Shown here in pieces: positions 37,113-51,215 of a DNA stretch of 64,000 nt. The position numbers and the translations under genes are program-made. The notes under the pieces were generated by a model. The model was not told where the DNA came from. It was given only the letters and a program-made list of their open reading frames with translations, and made no database searches. The first letter of the stretch is position 1; each line of letters opens with the position of its first letter. This stretch comes from Formicarius rufipectus (Eukaryota; Chordata; Aves; Passeriformes; Formicariidae): NCBI GenBank assembly GCA_013399695.1, contig VXAU01000310.1:496001-560000 (forward strand), written 5' to 3'.

Positions 37113-39820
37113 ATCCCCAGTACTGAAAGGCATCAGCTGTCTTCCTATTTCTTTCTCCTCTAATTATACCTTCCTCTTTTTGGACCAACTTTAATGCTAG
37201 GCAAATAAGCCTTCAGACACCTGTGTTTTTAAAGTGTCTTTCTAAAATAATTGGTATAACCTTATGTGATCAAGCTCATGTGTGTACACACCCTTCTCTG
37301 ATGTGTTCTTCATGGTTTGCTGATAACCAATTTGTGCTCTTCTTAGCTAAATAATTTCTGAACTCCTGAGTGAGACTTATTTGGTCATGTGAATTTTAAG
37401 ATGCGCAATGATAGCAATGGCTCTCTAGCATTTTCATTAGCTAGTTCCAAAACAGAATTTCAGTCTTATTGTGATTTTCAAATGTATGAAAAAGCACCTT
37501 TCCTTGTCCATAATGAATATTAATGTAACAGGTTTTTTTGTTTGTTTTTTTTTCCCTGCAGTAGTGACAATTGTACCAAGTAATGAACTTATGTTTTCTT
37601 GAGGGATGGTTTTCATTTCAGTATCTGAATTCTTATTGTCCTCGATCTCCTTGGCATATGTACATAGAAATGTTAATTACTCTGCACCAGTTTTGATTGA
37701 GGTGGCTGCATATAATCCAGACAATTGCAAAACTGAAGCAAAATTCAAAGTCAAAATTTACACTTTTCTTTTCAGGCTTCAGAGTAATTTTTGCATTGTA
37801 CTCAAAATACCTTATATTGTAGTTCTTTCCATTTCAAAGTACTGTATGCACTAGAAATATTTTGCTGGCATCTCCACAAAAACGATGTCATCCTAGCAGG
37901 AAAATTAAGTGTACCTTTGCTATTTTATGGTGAGCAGCAAATTTATTTATTTGATTTGAGTCACTCACGGGAAACGTTTTTCATTGAGAATATCCTCTAA
38001 GCATTCATTCTACTAAAATAACTGTAAATATAAATGTAAATAACTATAAATAGTTGAAAGTAAATATTCATGGAATCATGTCATTACTCCAGCTAAGCTG
38101 ACAGCCGTTCTTGTAGCCATGCCATCCCATCCCCAGACCTTTCCCTTCCTAGACTCCTGAAATTCCAGCTTCGTTATATGACACACCTGCCTTGGAGCCA
38201 ACAGCTCTCCTGCACTCTCAGGAACTGAGCTGGCCTCAGCTCTAGGTTCCACATGTACCACTTTGCTCAGGATGCTAGAATAACTTCCTGTCTGGCAGGG
38301 ACAAAGGCATGAATTTCCCCAGTAGCAAACCCTTTGTTCACTGTTGCCATCCTTCTACCTCTCACACTTCTACCCTTTTGCGTCATCTTTTACCACCCAC
38401 AAAGGCAGGCAAGGCAGGCTAATCCCCAGAGCAACCTCAGCTCATGTGCTTCATCGTGGCACAGGACCCTATTAAGACTGACCTTAAACACTGGCATGCA
38501 AAACCCCAATTTATAGAGATGAAACCTATGGGTATCTAACAGCCCAGAGTGAAGAAAATGCAAGAAGATGCAAAAGTGCGATGCAAGCTGAAGCCACCAA
38601 AACTGCAGTGAACTGATGTGGCACAGCTCCAGCATAACTGACAATGCACTGATACCACTTTTTGGGTCAACATTTTTGCTGTGGAGAGCACTTTTGCTCC
38701 TCAGGGCGTGCTAGGGAATGAAGAGGCAACGAAGATTGCATAGGGGTCACATTATTGCTAACAACAAACTTGGGGGAATTATTAGATGTGGAAGGCTGGC
38801 AAATGCTGACAAAAAAAAAAACCAAATGCAGAGATAAACACTTCTTTTCCACTGCTTTATCCACCCTCTAAGGGACATCTTTCATGCTGGAGAACTGAAA
38901 GTTGGTTTGTTTGTTTGTTTCCCAACATGCTAGTAGATCCCACTGTCTTGAAAGGTAACATCCAGGTAACAAACTTCTGGTCAGCAGTCTCCCATCTAAG
39001 CCACATTGCCCCAGTGAGAAATAATGCTTTCTGGTCTGCAAACCTATTTGTCAGTGGTGAGTGACTCAAGGCAGTGTTTGTCATCCCCTTTCATCTCCAG
39101 CTTCTGAGCAGAAATATTAATATTTTCTCTTTTCCCTTGACTGCTTAAAGCCCTCTTCTCAGCTGTTCACCTTTAATATCTCTGTCTTGGTGGAGCAGAG
39201 CATGAAAACCCAAGCAGTGCTGAACAGAAAGCATTACTTCCATACTCCCAGTGCAATGACAGCAGCAAAAACAATCAGTTCTGTTAGATTGACCATGATC
39301 ACATCAATCACTAAATCTATCAAGTTATGATATTCCTTGTCTTAAACTGTGATCTATACAGTGCTGTGAAGTCAGTACTCAACTTTATATTCCTGTATTA
39401 GGTACTAGAAATGGTCCTGAATGGCAAATCCAGATGCAGACCCCCAGCTGCCCTGCAGTTTAAGGTATTTGTTTTCCAAGTTCCAGTTCAAGTGACTATA
39501 CTATACATTGGGATACTAAACCCAGCAGGTTGTTAACAGCCACTCGCTTTTCCATATAATACATAGGGACCCATGCCATTGCCCCATCCTAAAAAAAAAG
39601 TGAGAATGAAAAATCAATGTGATGATTTATCTCCAGTGCCTGAAAACTCACTAAAAACACACACCACGAATAACAAAGTGAAACAATGACAGAGAGAGTG
39701 AACTTAACAGTGACAAAGAAACCCATGTGCAATTTAGTACAGTCTGCACTCCCGTTTCCCTCTGCAGCACAAAGCAACATGCCAACACCCCAGTCTGGCC
39801 ATATTTCCTCATGAAGGATG
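37113..39820. other. Interval without a supported gene
   Basis: No gene supported. The stretch 38010-38070 is strongly AT-rich. Confidence 0.5.
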
Positions 39821-39827
39821 CCTTATT

Positions 39828-39886
39828 AAAAACAAAAAAAACCCCAAAACAAACAAACAAAAAAAAATAACCCCCAAAACCCCCAC
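39828..39886. repeat. A/C-rich low-complexity tract
   Basis: Short CAAA and oligo-A/C repeats similar to the tract at 36991-37112. Confidence 0.8.
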
Positions 39887-42800
39887 CTTAAAATTTTCTT
39901 CCTTCTCTGCCCAATTGCATTTGCCTTTCTCTAGATTTTCTGTGAGCTCATCTGCATTCATTTCTTTCTGATTTGCCCTTTTCTAAAAAAAGCCAATCTC
40001 TGAGCCGAATCATATCTATTAGTCTAACCCATCTATCAACAGTTTCTGAGCTGCCCCCTCAACCTATGCAGCCCGGGATTTAACCAAACTTTTATCATTT
40101 TTATGTGCACTGCTGCCACCCGCTGTCACAAGGTCACCCTTGGAAATGATAGTATGCCTCAGTGGGTACTTTTTCACCTAATAAAATATACAGCACACTG
40201 TATATCATTCATATGATCTAGGGACCAAATACGGAACAGTCAAAGGGGGGTAAATGCTTCCCTCTGGATCAATTTTTGACTGCATAGCAGAGGTAACCTC
40301 TTTGCCAACAAGAGAGTCAGAAAGTCCAGCATTAGACTGTGGGGAGCCTCTTGAATAATTTTGGAAGCACAGTCACTTTTTGCTCTTACGTGTTCAAGGA
40401 GTAGAACACAAAGAGGTTATGAACAAGGTGTGGGACAGACTCCACCATCCAAGCAAATTTCTCTGCCAACACTCAGGCACTATTTGGTCTATCAGCCCCC
40501 TCCTTGCACATGGGGCAGCATTCGGATGGACCTCTGTAGGTTTTGGATCTGATGCACACTGAGATCAGGAGGGAAACTCACTGAGCAGACAGCCTGCTTC
40601 ACAGAAATGCATTTTGAAGTTCATGCTGTCTAATTCTCTAATCAGCTCCTTCTTTACATGCACAAAGAGGAAGCACCTAGCAGCAAATTTGCTTCACCTT
40701 TCTGTTTGTTGCAGAAGGTTTCTGGACACAGAAAAAGCACCTGGTAAAGTCAGGTTTCTGATGATCTCCATTTCCCCTAAAGTGAAAGGAGAGCCTGTCT
40801 TTCCTTTTCTTGCTTTTTGTCTTTAAGGCAGCTCTAAAAGCCCTTAAGGCAGAAAAGAAAGAACAGCAGGTAGACCTACCTCCCAATTTATATAAAATCA
40901 CAGTAATATAAAATCTTTTAGAGTGACTGAATTTAAAAAAAAAAAAAATAAATTACATCTGTACAACACTTTTGCTTCAAACTCAAGTCAAGAGCCAGAC
41001 CAGGAGGAGAAGACAAGAAAAGAAATTTTTGCTGCCACCACTTTTAACATCATGTTGCAGCTCACATCAACTCCAGGACGAGCAAGCCTGGTAACACAGT
41101 GCATCAAGGGGACAGGAAAAAGTCCAGCCCAGGGGTCTCACAGACCTCACCTACAGCTGGACAACTGTTTGTGCTGATGGGGCAGACACCAGCCTTGAGT
41201 TGTATCTCCAGCATCAGCTCTAGACACGTAACTCAAATGCTGGCTGTGTGTGGGGTGGCCCAGTCCCTCCTCCAACCCTTCCATCCCTGCATCCCCACTG
41301 CTAAGCCAAGACTTAGGAGTGCACATACAAGACTTTTGCCTCTGCCTGGCTGCCACCTCAACTCCCCTATTACATCCCTATTCCAGGAAGGCAATGCCTC
41401 CTAGAGCCTGCAGAATTAATTTACCCCCTTACCAGCAGGACCAGCACCTGCTAACAGCACGAGATGTTTCTCACAAGCATTGCTAGCCAGCTCCATGCTG
41501 TTTTAAATGAAACACTTCCATTAATGCTACAGGTGGGCTCCAGATACAAAGTTAGCCTCTGGATGCAAACGTGACTTAAATTTGAAAGCAGCTTTTTACA
41601 AATGTGGGTCACCTAACAGAACACAAATCTCTTCTCCTCTGCATAAGGGTGAGGAAAAGCCTTTGAAAGTAGAGTAGCCAACCAAGGTTCATTACAACAT
41701 GAGTGTTCTGCAGTCAAACCCAGGAGTCTTCCTACCTCACTGCTCCTAAGGACCTTACTATTCAATAAAAGGGTCTGAAGAGTACATGAAGACCCTTCCT
41801 TGGTATCATCCAAGCAGGAGGTAGCCTAGGCCATCAGCCTGGCAAAGACTAAAACAATGACTGCTGACAGTTCAGTTGGTGCCAAGCCTTTGTTTTTGCA
41901 TGTTCTCAAAGTTGACTCCTGCAAGAGCACATCTGCTGAGTTCTCTCTTCCCTGCTTGGCCCCAGGAATAGCCATAACTGACTTACCTCCAGCACTGCTG
42001 GCTAACAGGGAGGAGAGAGGATGACCAGCCCTTTCTTGCAGCTGGAAGGAGAGGGCTGGAGACTGGCTGAGGTCCTACACACAAACTTTCCACCCAGATA
42101 CCTTTGCATGCCAGGGGATGCATGTCCAGGACTACCATAGGGGAAAAGCTGAGGCCCACCTCACATCCCTGATCTTCCCTACACCATGAGAAGCCAGGCA
42201 ACATCCAGGGGCTGGGCACACGGAGGTGTTGGAGACGTTCCTTTTAGTCTGCATCAGAATGAGAAGGAAGTCCAAGTCCAACAGGGAAACTGAGTAAGCA
42301 GCAGATATTTCTCTCAGATGAGGTACTAACAAGAAGCATGAAGACAAGAAAAAGCATTTCTATGTGCTGCAAAGAAATTAATTACCTGAGCTACAGGTCA
42401 GACACGACAGGGGTCAGCTCCAGACAACCGCAGAATTTCTGTCACAAAAAGCAAATCATGACAAAAGTAAGAAAGCAATCAAAAAAGTCAGCCTTTTAGT
42501 CAGGCATGCAAGCAAATAAGTCAGTATAATGCTTCAAATTCACCTCATGTAGCCATAAAATTACTTCTAAGGACAGGGTTAGATGATTCCCATCTCACCA
42601 CTGTTCCACTCCAAATAATTAATTGAGTTTGTTCAATGGATTTTCTATGAAAGACTTAGAGGGTAAGAAACACAACTAAGTTTACAAAGCAGTGTGTAAA
42701 TCCACAGTACTATAATAAGCTTTTATTAATACAAACAAATCATTTGCCCCTCTCCCTCCAGATCTCTCAAGACACAAACGAGAGAAATGGCACAGGATGA

Positions 42801-43929
42801 TGCAGGTCACCTCTCTGGAATTTTATCAGTGTGTACCAAGAACCACTGGCTGATAAACTCAGCCCCTTGTGCCAATCATTAGCCATCAGTCTCATTCCAG
42901 TGAGCAGCTGTCCTCTGGCACCAGCACCACAGCTCTTCATCTCTGGGTTGCTGCTCTCCTCTTCAGTTTCTCTCCCACGACCCAAAATAAGAGGGGCTGG
43001 GACCTTAAATCAGCACCTCCCTGTTTTTCTCTCTGACACCAAACCCTATTCTATCATTCTCTTCACCAAGTCACTTAAAACATCTGCAGATGTTGGTTCA
43101 TCAAAGCATCAGCCATTGCAAAAATGTAAAAGGAATGTTTCTAGGACTGGTAGACCACATTGAGAGCTGCACTACCTCTCTGCCTCCAAGAGCAGGAGAA
43201 TCCATCATGGACTGCATGTAGACCAAATATTTGAGATCATTATGATATTTTATATCTCCTGCTTCTCCCTTAAAAATATCAAACAGTCCTTTTTCCCTTC
43301 CCACACTGGCACCTATGAGATCAAAAAGGTGAAATTGGAGATGCCTGGAAAATCCCAAAACTGGTTTCAGGTCTGCCAGACTAGAGGAGGGGGCCTTGAC
43401 CAGGATCCAGAGCTTTTCAGGAGAGCAACAGAATCAGCACAGCTCTGGGCACTAAGGGGTAAATTTTCCTCATTTTCTTCTCCTGCTGGAATTGATATAA
43501 TTTCCACAAAGACTAAAACATTCAATGAGCCAGATCAGTTGTCTGTCATCTGTTGAGGGCACTCAGCTCAGAGGAGAAACCCTTATGTTCCAGACTTTGT
43601 TCCAATAAACATTAAACTGCTTTATAGATTCTGGAAGCCATTAACTGGAGAGATGGCATTTCTCCATCCCAGGACATTGTCTGATTCATGGAGCTTGCTC
43701 CATAGGCAGTCTCCAGGGACATGAGTGTGCAAATGATCTCCCATGAAAGATGAGGTTAGACTGGGTTCTCCAAGTGCTCCAAGCAGCAAAAGAGGTGATT
43801 TCACATTCTGTTACATGGGTGAAGAGGTAACCATAATCCACAACAACCTACAAGACGTGTCTAAACCCAGAATTTGCTGCATTTGCCTTGTTTTTGCCAA
43901 GGGATGCTCAGAATAGAAATAAAATTAAA
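39887..43929. other. Interval without a supported gene
   Basis: No gene supported. Several frames of 60-110 codons occur on both strands without splice context. An oligo-A run is near 40935-40947. Confidence 0.5.
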
Positions 43930-44093
43930 TTATTTGAGAGAGTGATTCTTTTGTTCCAAGCCGAAATAAATGGTTTTCAGTTCATTAGGAGTGCAATAAA
44001 ACATTGTCATTCTGGACTGGATCAAATTAGTTTTTACTTTCTCCCCAGCCCAAAGTAAAAGTCTCACTACTCCCTCAGGAGGGGAAATGTCTT
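43930..44093 (-). CDS. Possible alternative terminal coding exon
   Basis: On the minus strand a fair acceptor (GCTGTCTCTGTAG before 44093) opens 53 codons and a TAA stop at 43930-43932. The exon is entered in phase 1. The peptide contains DISPPEGVVRLLLWAGEK and FYCTPNELKTIYFG, which has a protein-like composition. It is phase-compatible with the exon at 51958-52008 and could be an alternative 3' end of the right-hand gene. The long distance (7.9 kb) and the nearer candidate at 51216-51286 argue against it. I do not recognise the peptide. Confidence 0.2.
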
Positions 44094-44099
44094 CTACAG

Positions 44100-47000
44100 A
44101 GACAGCATCCTCATCGGTTTTTGTAAAGATGCAACATAAAGTACAATGCATTATGGATGTTTGATGAAGATTTCTAAACAAAAATGCGAGTTTTGGTGAA
44201 AATGAAGGTATTTTCACAGAAATATTAATTTCAAATAAGTTAGAGAGGAAATTTGGGTGGGGGAACATGGTGTGGTATCAAGTACCACAGTGGGTTTAAG
44301 TAGTATTTAAATATATCCTTTTGGATTCATCAGATTATTGGGCTACATTCTGCCTGCTATCATATTTGAAAATTGTTCCTATACATTTTATAATACATTA
44401 TGCCATATAATATTTAGATATGATAAATAAAAAAGGGAGGGAAATTAAGTGACTTGAAAATATCAAAACTCATTAGTATTTCCAAACTGTTATGTCTTTA
44501 AATTTGCATTCCACAGAAATAGTCATAATTTTCTACTTTTCTCTCCAATTAAAAAGAAAATAATTTTTGGACTATTTCCTAAGGGATAGGATTACTATAA
44601 TCCATAATGCTTCAGTAGAAATAGGACACTACTGCTCCTCACCTTTTGGATTATGACATATTCTAACTGCTGGGGCTGTGGGGAATGCTCCTGGGGCAGA
44701 GCGATGGTCAGGAACGATGCTTGTGGACATGGGTGCTGTGCAGGCTCAGGTGTGTGACTGACAGGAAGGACACACCTCTGGGCAGACAGAAAGCACAGAT
44801 TCACGTGCTGGCTGCTGCCCTGATGGGCAAAGCACAGCTGCACACAACCAAGGAGGGACATCTGCACACAACCTGCACTCAACAATCCTCACTGCTGACC
44901 CTTCTGTGCAAGGGGAAAGTCACATAGCTCATGTGAAAGGCTTATTGTAAGAAGGAGCTCTATGTTGGGGTGGTCTTCTGGCTCCTATTTCCTCATTCCC
45001 CAAAAGATTTCAACAAGCTCACAACAGCAGCCTCGGCTCTAAACCCTTATATCAAGTCGTTCTGTGCAGTCATACTTTCTCCTTTCACAAAAACCTAGGA
45101 CTCCTTGCTATTGTAACGTTGAATGCAGCTTAAATTTTTTTCAAGGGCTTGCTTTTTAATGTGCATTAGCTCCTGGCCCAGTCCTTGACTTCCAGCAGAG
45201 GTTCCTCCTGAAGGCCAGCCTGGGAACTTCTGGGGTTTACCTTCAGTCATCAGGAATTCCCTGATCCCATTTTCAGAAAAAAAAATTAAAATAATAAAAA
45301 ATAATAAAAAAAAATCCACTACTATGTTGAGATGTGACTGAAGCAACCTCAGTTTGACATGGTTTTCAGCTTAGGCACAAAACAGGTGCTCAGGCGGCCT
45401 CCACATCCCAAATAAGAGGCACAGTGTTTGTGCAGATGAGGGAAACCCAACTTGCTTCCAGGTCATGTCATCTCCAGAGGGGCTCCACAGTTTACAGAAT
45501 GGAGCGCAGCACCCACTGTCACTCCTGCTCATCCGCTCCTTGATTTCAATACAGATTTTCTTTTAATATGAAATCCACCACAACTGATTTTGTGTCAAGA
45601 CTGGAGGTATACCACGAGGGTGGATTGTTCTGCTTTGTTGTTTTGTTTTTATCCCTGAGAACAGACTCAGTCCCTAAAATGATCTGTAAATGGCAAAGAT
45701 AATAAAGATGCACATAGGGAGTAAAAACACACACCATTTTCTGTGTCCAGTGATGAGACATGAACTGAGAATGCAGCTGTACTGGCCTCATATTTTTATT
45801 ATTTTCAATTTCCCTCTTGACTGCTACTCTGATATGCTTGTGAAAACACAAAACCAAGCATGAGTTGATGCCCAAAAGGTTGGGATACAATCTGGGAAGG
45901 GTGACAGTGTGCAGCTGAGAGATCTGGCAGAGTAAGAAACGTTTTAAATAGGAAAAAAAATAAAAGAACAAAAAACAGGAAGGGGGAAAAGGGAATTGCT
46001 AGGAAAGAAAACCTCTTCATTTAAGTAGCCAGCAAACATAGCAAGGGGAAAGCAAACTATCAAACATGAGAGGGGAATTCTGGAGAGGTCAAAGTTTTAA
46101 AATATCCACCAAAAAGAAAATTAATTTTAATGAGGTGAGGCAGGGATTGCTCTCCATGTAAACTGGATAGGGGTGTACAAGGACTTCCAGTTTCATCTAA
46201 AAATGAATTTTATGCACCATTTACATTTTCGTTATTTACGGAGTTTTTCTGATAATCCCTCCTGCTGGGAAAGAGATGACCACAGTCCCACATCTGTTTA
46301 CCTTTGTTTACAGCTGGGAACACAGCCATGGATTTGTTCTGCTTCAGCAACAAGGCAGACTGATTTGATTATTGCTTTCTAACATACCAAAAGGTTGTTG
46401 CTAAGAGTCTCACTTAGGAAAGAAATGACAGAAAACTGGTTTTAGCAAGCTGTGGAAAAGGTGAAGATGAGAAAGGTAAGGATTAAGATGGCTCTTTCAC
46501 CCTCTGGTCCCTAGGGTGCCACCAATGAGCTTAGTCAGACAAGGTGAGACCAGAGCCAACCTAATTTCTCTGAACAAGGCTTCATGTTCCACCACTGCTT
46601 GCCCTCATTTCAGCAAAGGTGAGACCTGTACACACCACTCACCTCTCCCTGACGTGTTCCTGGTGCTGCCTGTGGGAATGCTCCAAATGTATGGAGGCAA
46701 GTAAGGCCCTTTCTTGGTGTATCCAAAGAAGTTATGGGCAAGACTCTCCAGTAGAAAGCTGGTACAGGCAGGTATAAGTAATCTCCAACTGGAGGCCTTT
46801 CAGTTTGTTCTCGTCCTTAAATAAAAGACTTCTCTCTATATTATTCTGTCAGTCTCCTGCGGTCCTTTTTCTGTCATCTCAATTCATGTGGGTTGGTTTC
46901 TGCTTCTGAAGAAAGAGGAGTGGCATACCCGAGAGTGACCCCAAATTAGAGATGAGAAGTTACACTGGGGTTCCTGTAGCTTTAAGAAAAGTATGTGGTC

Positions 47001-48200
47001 TCTCTGAAGACATCTGGGAAGCGATGAAGCCTTTCCAGTGAAGACTTCTTTGAATAACCGGGGGAGAGAGGAGAAAAATTTTAAGCACTCCCAGTTCAGC
47101 TATCATCTGCTACCCTCTTACACTGCCAGGACAAGCTGTAGATCAAAACCTGCCAAAGGGTTTCTGACAGACTGACAGGACTTTTCATAAAAGCTCTTGA
47201 TACACTGAGAAGCAGAGGCACTGATCCACATCCTGCAGCTGGGGCTGACTGATTCTCCTTTGCTCCCCCTCCTCCTTGCCATACCCACATTCCACCCAGC
47301 CGTGTTCCTACTGCAGACCCCAGCAAATTACCTGTGGATGAAACGCTGCAGCAGGAAAGGGCAGGTACTACAAGACCAGGGCAATTCAGAAATATCATCA
47401 AAGCTCAGTTCAGATGTAATGGCAATTTTTCTGATGATTATGGGGAGGTGCTGCTAATTTGATTTACTTTTGTTTAGCTTTGCATGATACAAGACTAACT
47501 GTATGCAGCAAAGAATAGTAAGTGATTTTTCTATAAAGAATTTGGCATGTACCACTCCAAGGTAGCAGTGCACTAGAGGGGTCAGAGGCCTTGAGAGACA
47601 GAGACACAGGAGGAGGTATAGAGAAGTGTTGGCATGGGGGGAAAACACAAGGGTCACAAGCTGGCCCTGGTGTTCCCACAGCTATAAACAACTCACCAAT
47701 GGCCAGCTAAAGAAGTGAAGACCTGGAGCAAACTTGTTCTATGGGTAAGGAAGAGAAAAAAGACATGGTATCCAACATACAAAAAAGGCAGCATAAATAG
47801 CAAATTTCAATGTAACATGGAGCTGATGGCAACGCAAATAGAGCAAGGTTTAAAAGGGCGTTAAGAGTCAAAATGGCAAATCAAACATGGGAGAATAAAA
47901 AAAAGGAAGGAAAGAGGAGTGAAGGAAAAACTGCTGGCACTATGCTTCTTCCAGTGAAAGGCTCTGGGCAGACAAATGTTTTGTTTCTTTCATGATTTCC
48001 ATCACCCAAACTTGGTGCCCAAATGCTATGTAAGCTAAAAACATAAAAACACCTCTGAAAAAAAAACCATAAACCAAAAAACCCACCAATCATAGATACC
48101 TTTAGACTTTTGAAAAATTCTCAAATGTTGCCAAAACTGACTTAAATTCATGAAGCAGCTTTGGTCAAACTGAGCAAAAAAGCTGAAAATAAGTTCTCAG
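44100..48200. other. Interval without a supported gene
   Basis: No gene supported. There is an A/T-rich patch near 45278-45316. The minus frame at 45546-45971 (141 codons) has no splice sites or domain and is probably chance. Confidence 0.5.
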
Positions 48201-48201
48201 T

Positions 48202-48418
48202 GAAAAAAAAAAAAAAAAAAAACAACAAAAAACACAAAAACAAAAACACAAAAAAAACCCACAAAAAACAAACAAAAAACCAAACAAAACAAAACCAAAA
48301 AACAAACAAACAAACACCCAAAAAAACAAAACCAAACAAACAAAAACCAAAACCAAACAAACAAACAAACAAAAACAAAACAAAACAAAACAAAAAACCA
48401 CCCGAAAAAACCCCCACA
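48202..48418. repeat. Long (CAAA)n-type low-complexity tract
   Basis: About 217 bases made only of A and C apart from rare G near the end, built on CAAA and CAAAA units. It accounts for the lysine-rich plus frame (48161-48583) and the phenylalanine-rich minus frames. Confidence 0.9.
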
Positions 48419-48589
48419 CCTCAAATTTTAGTGAAAGTGAAGGATAAGACAACCGGAAGGATACTAGGCAAGAGTTTAAAAGTCTACAGGCATTTGTTTG
48501 AGGATTTGGGATTAGTAGAGGAATTGTTGGGATTTCGTCCTTTGTTTAGAGATAATAAAGCCTTTTTCTTTAAAAAAAAATAAAATCAA

Positions 48590-50580
48590 AAATTAGCTGA
48601 TAAAGAACTTATGAGATCCTCTAGAACATTTACTACCCTAGAGGCTGACACTGCCAGACTGCTCTGGACACTAAATGTCTGCAGGAATTGAAGAGAAGAA
48701 TGGATGTAAAAAAATTATTAAATACACAGATTAAGTACATGGTCTAATAGGTACATTATTAAACACACAGAAAACACATCTGAATCTACAAAAGAAAAAA
48801 TAAATGAAGAGTGTTTGGGGGACATAATACATACCCTTGTCCTTCACCATTTTCTAGTCATCCACCTCAGGGCATTTTCAGAGGCCATCACAAGTGATGG
48901 GCCTCTGTGCACCTTCAGCCAGACCCAGGACCCCCTACATTGTATGCAACACCTTGGGCAGATTGGAAAGAACTGGTGCTCTGTTTCACTACATGAGGTG
49001 TAAGAAATAAGGCCACACAGCAGACCTGGCATTACCAATGTCCCATCAAAAGCCTATCCAAGTACTCAGGGCATTATGTTTCCTCTTTCAATAGAGCACA
49101 CCAAAATGGATTTCAGGCAAGGAGAGTCCCTAGAAACACACATCCTAAGGAAGCACCAAAATCCTTAACGAGAGTGAGCCACACATCCCTCTCAGAGCAA
49201 TCCCACTACAGTTTATTTACTCAGAGGTATTTACCACCACCCCCCTGTCTTTGCACACCAGTTGCTGCTGCTCCTTCAGGCAGTTAGTCACTTGCCTGCT
49301 CTCCAAATACTATGTATTACCAATTTGTTCCCTAGGTGATTCAATTAAGAAGTCAGAGAAACAGCCACATTGCTCACAAGGCAGTAAAAAATTTCTTTTA
49401 TGGTATAGTTTGCCATGTGTTCTTCTTTCCTGTACGTAAAGGAAATAATAAGATGCAGTAAACTGCACTAGGCAATAAACATCTGTTACAATTATTTAAA
49501 TTACTCAGACTGGCTTCATTGTTTAATTGCCTGCAAAGAAAGCCATTTAATGCCCTTATATATTTTTTTTCCCTGCCAGAAACACTATCCTTTACACATA
49601 AGATAAAACATTTTAAAATACAAACGTTTCTTAGGATCCAGCATTGTAATTGCCATGCTGTAAAATGTATTCTGGCTTCAGGTTTCCTGCATTCAGCATC
49701 ATTCCCTTCTGCAGATACACACAACTTCAAGACCTTGAAAAATACAGTAGTAGGGTGATGGTGGGTGGCCAGCACTGTTTTTTCATCATCCCTTATTTTC
49801 TGAAAGAGAAATAAAGAGAAATTACATGTCATCGTAACAAATCACAGCTGGGCAAAGACAAGAATACCAGGAAGACAACACAAAAGAAACAACCCCTCCA
49901 GTTCAGGTAGCATTAAATGGGAGAATTCAGAAGCACTTGATGCAGAGGCAAAATAAAATAATAAATATCAATGGCATCATTCAGTTCTGACTTGATAGGG
50001 TTCAAGTTCAGCAAATACATGCCAGTGAAATCCTTTGGTATGATGGAAGATTCACAAGCTGTGGAGAGAGAAGGGCTGGCAGCCAAATACCAGATTTGGA
50101 ACAGTCAGCTGGCATTCATGGTGCAGTCTGCTCGAGGGACTGTGCCATTCCAAAGGTGGCAAGGGGAGCCTCAAGTTCCGGGTCATTAGTGATGGATAGA
50201 GCTACAGCAAACCCATGACAATGGCCCATGTACCCTGTCCCAGAGAGCACAGAGGCGACAACAAGAGAAATGGGTGTAGAAAGGAGATGAGTGTTGGAGA
50301 AAGAAATGGATTCTTTTGTTTACTGAGCTGCATAAAGTAAGCTGTGTGCTTTTAATGCGATGTAAAGTTTATGTTATGGAAGTTATTACCATGCCACTAA
50401 ACATATAACTATATCTGAAAAGCTACCTATTACAGTAGAAACTCAGTGACTAAAATATTGGAGCTAAAACCACCCACACAGCTTCCTTACTTCAGCTCCA
50501 AGTTAAAATACAGCCTTTAATTACAGGACTGTAGACTATATTTTTATACAAAGCCTCTGTCTTCTTCAGTGAGTGGCTAA
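48590..50580. other. Interval without a supported gene
   Basis: No gene supported. The minus frame at 49398-49832 (144 codons) has a good-looking acceptor, TTTCTCTTTCAG, at about 49800, but it is open only in phase 0 and so cannot join the phased exons upstream. Confidence 0.45.
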
Positions 50581-50589
50581 ATATTTCTA

Positions 50590-50595
50590 TTTATT
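50590..50595 (-). promoter_or_regulatory. Candidate polyadenylation signal AATAAA
   Basis: TTTATT on the plus strand reads AATAAA on the minus strand about 620 bases past the candidate stop at 51216-51218. It would end a 3' untranslated region of ordinary length for the gene on the right. Such hexamers are common by chance in AT-rich DNA. Confidence 0.2.
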
Positions 50596-51215
50596 TTTAC
50601 CCTGCTACTAATATGCATCCCTTATCCTTATTTACTTCATGTCATCCAAATTCTGCCTCACAAAAAAAATTTGTGTTTTCCTTCCCATTATTCTCACTAC
50701 AGCATCTTATACTCCACAAATACTAAGACTTCCTTATAGTTTGGTTAGGATACCTAGGAATTACTTTCCTTATTTTTCCATCAGACAACAAAGAGGTGGT
50801 AAAAGTTAAGTATAGGGCTATAAAAAGCACCTGCAGATTTTGAATAATGGGGCTGAGACCCACATTTTCCACAGTGCTGAGCTTTCTTAGAGCTCAGCAT
50901 CTAGACAAGGTTCTCACCAGCCATCTCTGCATTTAGCTATTCCTTTAAAAATAATCATCATAATAATAAAAGTCCTGTATACTTTACCTTGTACATAGAG
51001 AAAACGAGAATTATGCACTTTGTGGTTATTTTCTCTGTTTAAGGGAGAGAAATAGTTTCTGACTGAGCAAGTTGCAGAACCTAGTTCTCCACAGAGGAAT
51101 CAAGCCTCCCCTTTGAGACCATTTTATGTCGCTCGGCAGCATCCTTCCTGATTCGTTATGCATTTCCAGCCTTCTCCAGCAAGCAAAGCCAGAGTCCTCC
51201 AGACAGAGAATACCT

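Noticed and set aside
45546..45971. 141-codon minus-strand frame
   Set aside because: It has no acceptor or donor pair, no recognisable domain and a composition typical of translated AT-rich non-coding DNA.
48161..48583. Lysine-rich 140-codon plus frame and phenylalanine-rich minus frames
   Set aside because: They are products of the CAAA-type low-complexity tract.
49398..49832. A 144-codon minus-strand frame with a good acceptor near 49800
   Set aside because: It is open only in phase 0 and cannot follow the phase-1 exons. It has no convincing donor or homology.
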